From NCBI GenBank assembly GCA_030824805.1, contig JAPJRC010000013.1, forward strand, positions 1 to 14,342: a stretch of 14,342 nt of DNA, written 5' to 3'. The notes under the pieces are model-generated. The model was not told the origin of the DNA. It saw nothing but the letters and a program-made list of their open reading frames with translations, and made no database searches. Position numbers and translations under genes: made by a program. Below are positions 1 through 6,214 of this stretch, piece by piece (the first letter of the stretch is position 1; each line of letters begins with the position of its first letter). The stretch is from Micavibrio sp. GTDB taxonomy: Bacteria > Pseudomonadota > Alphaproteobacteria > Micavibrionales > Micavibrionaceae.

Positions 1-430
1 CTGCTATGCGCTCCACCGCTATGGGGACGTCCTTGACCGAACAGAGTATATCGTAATCCTCCTGTCCTTTCGGGTACGCGCCGACAACGAGGAAATCATG
101 GCTGGCAGACAATTGCCGGTGGCCTGTACCGGCAGGAAGCACGATCAGATCCCCTGTCGAAACATCGAAGTCGCCGCCATGTTCGCCGCCAATCTGCAAA
201 CGGGCGTGTCCGGCGGCGATACAGAGCACCTCATGCGATTTGGAATGAAAATGTGTGTAATCATAAACACCATCGCGCCAGAGGCCGCCCCAGCCGTGTC
301 TGGCAAGCATTTCTTCAAAATACAGGGCCAGATCCGAGCTTTCCGCTGCATGCCTGTATATCAGGACCGGCAAGTCCGGGTTGTTTGGAATATGCTCATC
401 CGCCTGAAAATAATGGGTTTCCGGTTTCAT
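1..430 (-). CDS. YjlB-like cupin domain protein (3' end outside window)
   Basis: Reading the minus strand from an ATG at 430 gives an uninterrupted frame of 143 codons to the left edge, so the C-terminus is cut off. The protein starts MKPETHYFQADEHIPNNP and continues with GWGGLWRDGVYDYTHFHS, then SKSHEVLCIAAGHARLQIGG, STGDLIVLPAGTGH and FLVVGAYPKGQ. This is a single cupin beta-barrel: the H-x-H and E of the first cupin motif are HFHSKSHE, and the second motif is the PAGTGH stretch. Overall it resembles the YjlB family of small soluble cupins of about 160 residues, so only a short tail should be missing. The metal and substrate are unknown for this family. It is divergent from the acetyltransferase pair to its right. 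The family call rests on motif recognition only. Confidence 0.85.
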   Translation of the reverse strand, partial: MKPETHYFQADEHIPNNPDLPVLIYRHAAESSDLALYFEEMLARHGWGGLWRDGVYDYTHFHSKSHEVLCIAAGHARLQIGGEHGGDFDVSTGDLIVLPAGTGHRQLSASHDFLVVGAYPKGQEDYDILCSVKDVPIAVERIA

Positions 431-707
431 ATTATATAAACGTCCGGAAAGAAAATTGGTTTCAAAACAATTTTTACTTGCCAGCACGCAAGCATCCATG
501 TTTTCATTTTTGTATGAAACACGATCAGTGCAACCGCAACGCCTCCATTACCACCATGCCGACGACGCTCGGCATGAAGGAAATGGCTTGCGCTTGGTTG
601 ATCGGATAGTTTCTCCACCGTCAGCCACCAAACCGGAAAGGCTGACAGGACATCCCCCCAAGAAAAGATTTCCCGCCAACCTTTCGAAAGAAACGAAAGG
701 AATAGCT
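431..707. other. Divergent intergenic region with four inverted repeats
   Basis: This 277-base stretch separates the divergent cupin and acetyltransferase genes and I see no credible gene in it. It holds four perfect inverted repeats: 452-458/468-474 (7 bp, 9-base loop), 555-562/569-576 (8 bp, 6-base loop), 620-626/640-646 (7 bp, 13-base loop) and 680-686/694-700 (7 bp, 7-base loop). None is followed by a T run, so they do not look like terminators. The plus-strand frame is open through much of the region, but its composition and the lack of a ribosome site argue against an N-terminal extension of the acetyltransferase. Confidence 0.5.
680..700 (+). promoter_or_regulatory. Hairpin enclosing the ribosome binding site of the first GNAT gene
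   Basis: CCTTTCG at 680-686 and CGAAAGG at 694-700 are perfect reverse complements around a 7-base A-rich loop. The 3' arm contains the AAAGG Shine-Dalgarno sequence (696-700), seven bases before the ATG at 708. In the mRNA the stem would hide the ribosome site. This is seen directly; a regulatory role (thermometer, leader switch, protein site) is inference. Confidence 0.4.
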
Positions 708-1208
708 ATGTTTGTCAAAAAATTCGATGTCGATGACTGGCAGACCTACAAGGATATCCGCCTGGAAGCGCTTTCTCTGCACGAGAACGTGTATGGCAAC
801 TCCTATGCCGTCGAGTCCTCATGGAGCGATTCCCAGTGGCAATACATGCTGGGCAGCCAGAAAAACGCTTTTTTCGGTTTGTATGACGGGAAAAAGCTGA
901 TCGGCAATTCGGCTGTATTCACAGACAGAAACGACAAGAAAGGACGCACGGCACTTCTTGCAGGCAGCTACATCCGCGAAGACTATCGCGGACAAAAGCT
1001 TTCGCGTCTTTTATATGCGGCGCGCATAGAATGGATTGTCGGGAGCGGCCAGTTCGATTGCATCGCGGTCGGTCACAAAGCCGGTAACGAAGCCTCACGC
1101 CGCGCAAACCAGGCGTTTGGGTTTGATTATATCGGGCAGGAAACCAAAGCGTGGGGCGATGGATCGCAGGGCGTTTTGCACAAATATGAAATGAGGCTGG
1201 CGTCATGA
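708..1208 (+). CDS. GNAT family N-acetyltransferase
   Basis: A 166-residue protein with the GNAT fold that transfers an acyl group from acyl-CoA to an amine; the substrate is unknown. The acetyl-CoA-binding motif is in IREDYRGQKLSRLLYAARIE (residues 89-108), a variant of the R/Q-x-x-G-x-G/A loop, preceded by the usual beta strand (FFGLYDGKKLIGNSAVF). The C-terminal motif is the NEASRRANQAFGFDYIG stretch, the typical N-x-x-A/S-x-x-x-x-x-x-x-GF signature. The ATG at 708 is chosen because AAAGG lies seven bases upstream and the GNAT fold begins there; an upstream in-frame ATG at 456 would add a non-conserved, non-domain extension. Its stop codon overlaps the next start (ATGA at 1205-1208), which implies translational coupling. 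The protein is soluble and presumably cytoplasmic. Confidence 0.88.
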   Translation: MFVKKFDVDDWQTYKDIRLEALSLHENVYGNSYAVESSWSDSQWQYMLGSQKNAFFGLYDGKKLIGNSAVFTDRNDKKGRTALLAGSYIREDYRGQKLSRLLYAARIEWIVGSGQFDCIAVGHKAGNEASRRANQAFGFDYIGQETKAWGDGSQGVLHKYEMRLAS

Positions 1209-1747
1209 GCATAAGAATAGAAACGGATAGATTGATTTTACGCACACCTGTTATGGAGGATGCGGCAGCGATAACCGCCGCCATGCAGCCTGTATGGCAA
1301 GATTTGCAATTGTGGATGTCGTGGTCGTATGACGGCGCCAACCGGGTCGAATCGATCAAAGAAAACTTTATTGCAAAAGCAGAGGCCAATAATTTTATTA
1401 TCGGTCTTTGTAAGGATACCGGCGCATTTGTCATCAGCACAGGGATCAGTCCGCGCGATGACGCCACATACGAGACAGGATATTGGGTTGCCAAAGATTT
1501 TCTTGGCAAGGGCTATGCCACCGAAGCCACAAAAGCGGTCATACAGTATGGTTTTCAGGCACTGGGCATCAACACCGTCTATACTTGTCATTACGAAGGC
1601 AACGCGCCGAGCCGCCGCGTGATGGAAAAACTAGGATTCACGAAAACGGGCATACGGTGCAGCAAACAGGCACGCTGTCTGGATGGTGCACTGGTCGATG
1701 TTCACGAATATATCCTAACCAATCCCGAACGTGCTGCCACCACTTGA
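1205..1747 (+). CDS. RimJ/RimL-type GNAT N-acetyltransferase
   Basis: This 180-residue protein belongs to the RimJ/RimL-like group of GNAT enzymes (Acetyltransf_3 type). It opens with IETDRLILRTPVMEDAAAI, the normal N-terminus of that group. The acetyl-CoA loop is YWVAKDFLGKGYATEATKAV (residues 93-112, with GKGYAT at 101-106), and the C-terminal signature is EGNAPSRRVMEKLGF (131-145). Family members acetylate N-terminal residues of ribosomal proteins, small amines or antibiotics; the actual substrate cannot be read from sequence. Its start overlaps the stop of the upstream acetyltransferase by four bases, so the two are cotranscribed and probably coupled. The gene converges with xth, with 11 bases between the stops and no visible terminator. 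Confidence 0.9.
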   Translation: MSIRIETDRLILRTPVMEDAAAITAAMQPVWQDLQLWMSWSYDGANRVESIKENFIAKAEANNFIIGLCKDTGAFVISTGISPRDDATYETGYWVAKDFLGKGYATEATKAVIQYGFQALGINTVYTCHYEGNAPSRRVMEKLGFTKTGIRCSKQARCLDGALVDVHEYILTNPERAATT

Positions 1748-1758
1748 GGCGTTGGTGA

Positions 1759-2556
1759 TTACGCCGCCAGTTCCAGCATAACCGGAACATGGTCGGACGG
1801 TTTTTCCCAATCACGGGCCTCGGCCAGAATTTTGTGGGATTTAAGCTTTTTTGCGAGGGGCTTTGTCACCCAGATATGGTCTAGTCTGCGCCCGCGATTG
1901 GAGACTTTCCAATCGTGGTTGCGGTAGCTCCACCATGTATAGCATTTCTCTTCCGGCGGGACGAAATACCGTATGGCATCGACCCAGTCGAGCGAGCTGT
2001 ACATGCGCGTAAGTTTTTCAACCTCTATGGGCGTGTGGGATACGACTTTTAAAAGCTGCTTGTGCGACCATACATCGTGTTCCAGCGGCGCGATGTTGAA
2101 ATCACCGACCGCGACTATGTTCTGGTCCGGCGTGTAGCGGTCCTTGAACCAGCCGTTGAGTTCATCGACAAAATCAAGCTTGTGCGCGAACTTGTCGTTT
2201 TCCTCCGGCACCGGAATATCGCCGCCTGCGGGAATGTAGATATTGTGCAATTCGAAATTGCTGAATTGCGCCGCGATGTGGCGGCAATCTTCGCGACCCA
2301 CACGGTGGTGAATGTCTTTGGCAAGAAACGGTATCTTCGAGAGGATAGCAACGCCGTTGTATGATTTCATGCCGTGAAAATGCTGGTGCACATAGCCTTC
2401 GTCCTCGAATATCTTCGAGGGGAAAAGCTCGTCCGGGCATTTGGTTTCCTGCAGGCAGACAATGTCCGGTTCCAGCGCGCGCATCATATCGACCACGATG
2501 GGCGCCCGCAGACGAACCGAGTTAATGTTCCAGGTAACGATTTTCACATTTGGCAT
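1759..2556 (-). CDS. xthA: Exodeoxyribonuclease III (AP endonuclease, XthA type)
   Basis: A 265-residue exonuclease III of the EEP (exonuclease-endonuclease-phosphatase) fold, the usual length for the family. It cleaves DNA at abasic sites and trims 3' ends in base-excision repair. The expected residues are all present: N10 in TWNINSVRLR, E37 in CLQETK, Y107 in NIYIPAG, D152 and N154 in VGDFNIAPLEHD, D226 in RRLDHIWVT, and D255/H256 in KPSDHVPVML. W191 and the WWSYR segment (208-212) fit the substrate-contact region of XthA. The ATG at 2556 gives MPNVKIVTWN, the standard start of the family. It is divergent from the spermidine-synthase-like gene; the 113 bases between them must hold both promoters, of which only a weak TATATT -10 candidate for xth stands out. 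Confidence 0.96.
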   Translation of the reverse strand: MPNVKIVTWNINSVRLRAPIVVDMMRALEPDIVCLQETKCPDELFPSKIFEDEGYVHQHFHGMKSYNGVAILSKIPFLAKDIHHRVGREDCRHIAAQFSNFELHNIYIPAGGDIPVPEENDKFAHKLDFVDELNGWFKDRYTPDQNIVAVGDFNIAPLEHDVWSHKQLLKVVSHTPIEVEKLTRMYSSLDWVDAIRYFVPPEEKCYTWWSYRNHDWKVSNRGRRLDHIWVTKPLAKKLKSHKILAEARDWEKPSDHVPVMLELAA

Positions 2557-2669
2557 AACTTCAAAAATTCCTGTAGGCGGCTTTCGGGGATGCCATTGAA
2601 TATAGTGTACTTATTTCGAAAATAGAACATGATGAAAGGGCCGAAATAACAATCTTTAGAGAATTTTAC

Positions 2670-4118
2670 ATGAACTTGTCCAAACGCGCCTTTTATGCCC
2701 TCTTCGCCGTTATCATTATCGAGGGCTATGTCGTTCTTTCCTCGGAATTGCTCGCCATCCGCGTGACCATCCCCTTCATCGGCAGCGGCACGGACATTGT
2801 TTCCATCATTATCGCGGCGGTGCTGCTTCCCCTCTCCTTTGGATATTATTTCGGCGGCCAGTTCAAAGAGCACAAGAACCGCAAGGGCAAAGTCGTCACC
2901 ATGCGTGACAAGCTGACGTCCAACATCCTTATCGCAACGCTGTTCCTTGTCGGCGGTATTTCCTATGTGCCGCTTATAACTTTCATGGACGCGCTGATCG
3001 GCAGCGGGGTGAGTAACCGTATTGTTCTCGCCACCATTTACTCCGCCCTTTTCCTTGTTACGCCCGTTTTCCTGCTGGGGCAGACGATCCCGCTGGTCAG
3101 CAACTATTTCCGCCGCGAGAAGCTGGCGCAGATTACAGGCAAGATCCTGTTCTTCTCCACCATCGGCTCGTTCCTCGGCGCGACATTCGCAACGCTTGTC
3201 CTTATGGCGACTGTGGGCGTGCATTACACGGCGGCGCTGAACTTTGTGCTTCTGGCCGTTCTGTTCTTCCTGCTGGGCCGCAGAAAGCCCGTATGGATGA
3301 AAGCCGCCATGGTCTCACTGGCTGCGCTTGGCGTGGCGTTCAACGCAGGTCCTGTGCTCAAGAGCCTCGGCGTGGTCAACAACAACCAGTATAACGTCAT
3401 CCGCATCTTCGAAAGCCCGGACGGCCAGACGCGCGTTATGTCGCTCAACCACAATCAGGATTCACGCTACAACCCCAACACCAACCTCAAGCATGACTAT
3501 GTGAATTTTATCGAGACGCAGTATATTTATTCCCGCGATCTTGAAGCAGAACCGCTGAATGTACTCGTCATCGGTGCGGGCGGTTTTACCATAGGGCTCG
3601 GCGATGATATCAACGAATATATGTTTATCGATATCGACCCTTCGCTCAAGGATGTGGCGGAACGCGACTTCCTGAAACAGGAGCTCGGCGCGAACAAACA
3701 TTTCGAGCCCATCTCGGCGGAAAGCTTCCTCATCCGCGACAAGAAAAAATACGATCTGATCGTACTCGACGCCTATCAGGGCGATCTGACCCTACCGGAA
3801 AATCTTGTGACGCAGGAATTCTTCCAACTGGTCAAGGAAAGACTGGCGGAAGGCGGCACGGTCGTTTGCAACTTCGTCATGAACCCGAACTTCGGCAGCC
3901 CGTTCGCCAAAAACCTCGACAACACCTTCCGGTCGGTGTTCCCGATCATGTCACGCCATGTCATTGGCCAGTATAACGGCTGGGACAGGGATAGCGTGAA
4001 TAACATCATGTATATCTACAACAACACGCCGGATGAAGATAAGCTCAAGGTGTACACGAACGATAAAAACACCGTGTACTACGACAAGCCCAAAGGCCAG
4101 AAAAAGAGCGAGTATTAA
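2670..4118 (+). CDS. Membrane protein fused to a spermidine-synthase-like domain
   Basis: A 482-residue two-part protein. The N-terminal half (about residues 8-228) has roughly seven hydrophobic segments, including 8-30, 42-62, 84-104, 118-140, 157-182, 187-203 and 209-228. The C-terminal half is a Rossmann-type domain related to polyamine aminopropyltransferases: QYNVIRIFE (240-248), the nucleotide-binding loop VLVIGAGGFTIG (298-309), acidic FIDIDPS (319-325) and YDLIVLDAYQGD (361-372). This architecture is the 'fused MFS/spermidine synthase' family found in many bacteria. The canonical SpeE active-site segment (D-S/T-S-D-P-x-G-P) is absent, LDAYQGDLTLPE standing in its place, so classical spermidine synthesis is doubtful. 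The Shine-Dalgarno is weak (AGAG). The gene ends 5 bp from the stop of ybaB on the other strand, leaving no room for a terminator. Confidence 0.85.
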   Translation: MNLSKRAFYALFAVIIIEGYVVLSSELLAIRVTIPFIGSGTDIVSIIIAAVLLPLSFGYYFGGQFKEHKNRKGKVVTMRDKLTSNILIATLFLVGGISYVPLITFMDALIGSGVSNRIVLATIYSALFLVTPVFLLGQTIPLVSNYFRREKLAQITGKILFFSTIGSFLGATFATLVLMATVGVHYTAALNFVLLAVLFFLLGRRKPVWMKAAMVSLAALGVAFNAGPVLKSLGVVNNNQYNVIRIFESPDGQTRVMSLNHNQDSRYNPNTNLKHDYVNFIETQYIYSRDLEAEPLNVLVIGAGGFTIGLGDDINEYMFIDIDPSLKDVAERDFLKQELGANKHFEPISAESFLIRDKKKYDLIVLDAYQGDLTLPENLVTQEFFQLVKERLAEGGTVVCNFVMNPNFGSPFAKNLDNTFRSVFPIMSRHVIGQYNGWDRDSVNNIMYIYNNTPDEDKLKVYTNDKNTVYYDKPKGQKKSEY

Positions 4119-4123
4119 TTGGT

Positions 4124-4456
4124 TTAGAACGGCAGGCCGCCACTGCCCATCATACCGGGTGGCAGGCCGAGATCCGACATCATCTTCTGTGTCTCTTCGG
4201 CCATCTTGGAATCGGCTTTGGCCTTGGCATCGTTGATGGCGGCTTTCAGAAGATCTTCGAGGACTTCTTTTTCGGATGCGACGATTACGGACGGATCCAG
4301 ATCAATCGACTGGCACTGTCCTTTGCAGGTGAGCACAACCTTTACAAGCCCGCCGCCGGAAGCGCCTTCGACGGTAACGCCGCCCATTTTTTCCTGCATG
4401 GATTGCATTTTGTCCTGCATGGCCTTCGCCTGTTGCATCATTTTTGCGATATTCAT
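4124..4456 (-). CDS. ybaB: YbaB/EbfC family nucleoid-associated protein
   Basis: A 110-residue protein of the YbaB/EbfC family, the normal size. It starts NIAKMMQQAKAMQDKMQSMQ, followed by the conserved beta core VTVEGASGGGLVKVVLTCKG and then IDLDPSVI, and ends in a Met/Gly-rich tail (PPGMMGSGGLPF). Family members are dimeric DNA-binding proteins. The ATG at 4456 lies four bases after the dnaX stop, and its ribosome site GAGG sits inside the last codons of dnaX, so the two genes form an operon and are probably translationally coupled. In many bacteria recR follows ybaB; here the next gene is a convergent, unrelated one. Confidence 0.95.
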   Translation of the reverse strand: MNIAKMMQQAKAMQDKMQSMQEKMGGVTVEGASGGGLVKVVLTCKGQCQSIDLDPSVIVASEKEVLEDLLKAAINDAKAKADSKMAEETQKMMSDLGLPPGMMGSGGLPF

Positions 4457-4460
4457 TCGC

Positions 4461-6134
4461 CTAGTCCTCTTTGTTATGAATTGTTTTCAGTTCGGCGTCG
4501 GGGAAAATCTCGAACACCTGTTTCACGAGATTGTGGGCACGGACCGTATTGAAACGCTCTTCTTCCTTTGCCTTGGCCTGCTGCAAAAGCGTGGGCTGTC
4601 CCACCGCCGTGGAAACAGAAACCATCCAGCGTTTGCCGGTAGCGTCTTTCAGTGCTCTGGTGAGTTCCTGCGCCAGATTGGGGGAGGCCTCGGGTGCAGG
4701 GCGGAATTCAAAACGCCCCTCCTCCAGCTTTACCAGATGCGCATAGAGATAAACTTCCGTGGCAAGCTTCATATAGCCTGCCTGCTGTAACGCGCCCTGC
4801 ATATCGAGGAGCGAGGTAATGGCGGTTATAGGCGCGGGTGCAACCGCTGTTTCGACCTTTACGGCGGCGGCGGATGAGACCATGCCGCCCGCAACATTCA
4901 CGGTCTGGTACGAGCCGCCGCCCGATGGCGACGGCGCGTTCATCGCAGGCCCGCCGCCGGAGACCGGCGTGCCGTCTTTCAATTTCTTGATAAGGTCCGC
5001 AGGGTCCGGCAAATCGGCGGTATAAGCCAAGCGGATAACCAGCATCTCGGCAGCCTTTTGCGGGACAGGCGCATAGTTCACTTCGTTGAGACCTTTGAGC
5101 AAAATCTGCCACACACGGCCCAGCGCGGGCATGGACAGTTTAGCAGCCAGCGTTGCGGCGCGTTCCATTTCTTCTTTCGCCATAACCTGCAGCGTGTCCT
5201 TCATCGAAGGCACGGCGCGCAGCTTGGTCAGAAGATGGGAAAGGTCCAGCATATCGCCGACGATAACGGATGGATCCGCGCCTTTGCGGTACAGGTCCTC
5301 CATCAGCGCGAGCGCTTCTTCACATTTGCCGGTAACCGCGTTTTCAAGCAGATCGAGCACAAGGCCGCGATCGGCGAGGCCGAGCATGTCCTTGACTTTT
5401 TGCGCGGTGACTTCACCTTGCGAAAGCGCGATAGCCTGGTCCAGCATCGAAAGACCGTCACGGGCGGAACCGTCTGCGGCGCGTGCGATCATCGACAACG
5501 CCTCATCGTCCGCTTTCACGCCTTCTTTCTCGGTGATGGTTTTGTAATACGCACCCAGCGTTTCGGCATCGATGCGGCGCAGGTCAAAACGCTGGCAGCG
5601 CGAAAGAACCGTCACCGGCACTTTGCGGATTTCCGTCGTCGCAAAGATAAACTTCACATGCGGCGGTGGTTCCTCCAGCGTCTTCAAAAGCGCGTTGAAC
5701 GCGTTTTTGGAAAGCATGTGCACTTCGTCGATGATGTAGATTTTATAGCGTGCAGAGGTTGGCGCGTACCGCACACCGTCGAGGATTTCGCGGATATCGT
5801 CGACGCCGGTGCGCGAGGCCGCGTCCATTTCAAACACGTCGGGATGACGGTCTTCGGTGATGGCCTTGCAGATATCGCAATCGTCCGTGTTGCCTGTGGT
5901 AGGGCCGGATTTCCCATCGGGGCCCGTATAGTTCAACGCCTTCGCAATGATACGCGCCGTCGTTGTTTTTCCTACGCCGCGAATACCGGTGAGCATAAAG
6001 GCGTGCGCGATGCGGCCTGATTCAATCGCGTTTTTCAGGGTGCGTACCAGCGCCTCCTGACCGATCAAATCATCGAAATTTCTGGGACGGTATTTGCGCG
6101 CGAGAACGCGGTATTCTTTCTGGCTATCGGACAT
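4461..6134 (-). CDS. dnaX: DNA polymerase III subunits gamma/tau (clamp loader)
   Basis: A 557-residue DnaX, the ATPase of the clamp-loader complex that opens the beta clamp during replication. Visible in order: VLARKYRPRNFDDLIGQE (residues 10-27), Walker A GIRGVGKTTTAR (50-61), zinc region around CDIC (86-89), EMDAASRTGVDDIRE (102-116), Walker B IIDEVH (134-139), sensor 1 ATTEIRKVPVTVLSRC (165-180) with the SRC arginine finger, the helical lid and domain III to about 370, then a Gly/Ser/Pro-rich linker (about 390-410) and a C-terminal tau-like domain. Only two of the four zinc-ligand cysteines of E. coli DnaX are present. I see no obvious slippery heptamer that would make a separate gamma form. 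ATG at 6134 is the family start; the ribosome site is weak. It is followed at once by ybaB. Confidence 0.97.
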   Translation of the reverse strand: MSDSQKEYRVLARKYRPRNFDDLIGQEALVRTLKNAIESGRIAHAFMLTGIRGVGKTTTARIIAKALNYTGPDGKSGPTTGNTDDCDICKAITEDRHPDVFEMDAASRTGVDDIREILDGVRYAPTSARYKIYIIDEVHMLSKNAFNALLKTLEEPPPHVKFIFATTEIRKVPVTVLSRCQRFDLRRIDAETLGAYYKTITEKEGVKADDEALSMIARAADGSARDGLSMLDQAIALSQGEVTAQKVKDMLGLADRGLVLDLLENAVTGKCEEALALMEDLYRKGADPSVIVGDMLDLSHLLTKLRAVPSMKDTLQVMAKEEMERAATLAAKLSMPALGRVWQILLKGLNEVNYAPVPQKAAEMLVIRLAYTADLPDPADLIKKLKDGTPVSGGGPAMNAPSPSGGGSYQTVNVAGGMVSSAAAVKVETAVAPAPITAITSLLDMQGALQQAGYMKLATEVYLYAHLVKLEEGRFEFRPAPEASPNLAQELTRALKDATGKRWMVSVSTAVGQPTLLQQAKAKEEERFNTVRAHNLVKQVFEIFPDAELKTIHNKED

Positions 6135-6143
6135 ATCTTAGAT

Positions 6144-6176
6144 CTAGAGCGATTCCGGAGTCATTTCAAACGGAAT
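6144..6176. repeat. Short inverted repeat in the dnaX leader, possible dispersed repeat
   Basis: Between the acyltransferase stop and the dnaX start, ATTCCG (6152-6157) and CGGAAT (6171-6176) form a 6-bp inverted repeat with a 13-base loop, next to CTAGAGCG at 6144-6151. The CTAGAGCG-A-T-T-C arrangement resembles small palindromic intergenic repeats of alphaproteobacterial genomes. With one copy in the window, its repeat status cannot be shown. It sits in the dnaX 5' untranslated region, ending 10 bases before the ATG. Confidence 0.3.
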
Positions 6177-6214
6177 GGGCGTGGAGCCGGGCTTTGTCCG
6201 CATATATTTTCATA

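Noticed and set aside
555..576. Perfect 8-bp inverted repeat considered as a terminator
   Set aside because: There is no T run after it on either strand, and no gene ends near it in a suitable direction.
427..618. Minus-strand small frames upstream of the cupin gene, including a short hydrophobic one ending at about 531
   Set aside because: No start with a ribosome site, about 30 codons for the hydrophobic frame, and overlap with inverted repeats. It could be a gene remnant but nothing supports it.
456..707. N-terminal extension of the first acetyltransferase from an upstream ATG
   Set aside because: The extension has no GNAT homology, overlaps the hairpin-rich leader and lacks a ribosome site, while the ATG at 708 has AAAGG at good spacing.
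2544..3224. A 226-codon minus-strand frame opposite the spermidine-synthase-like gene
   Set aside because: It overlaps the strongly supported membrane protein and xth start and has a charged, non-globular composition without any recognisable motif.
5058..6020. A 320-codon plus-strand frame inside dnaX
   Set aside because: It is the antisense shadow of a clearly conserved dnaX; its Arg/His/Phe-rich composition is typical of such shadows.
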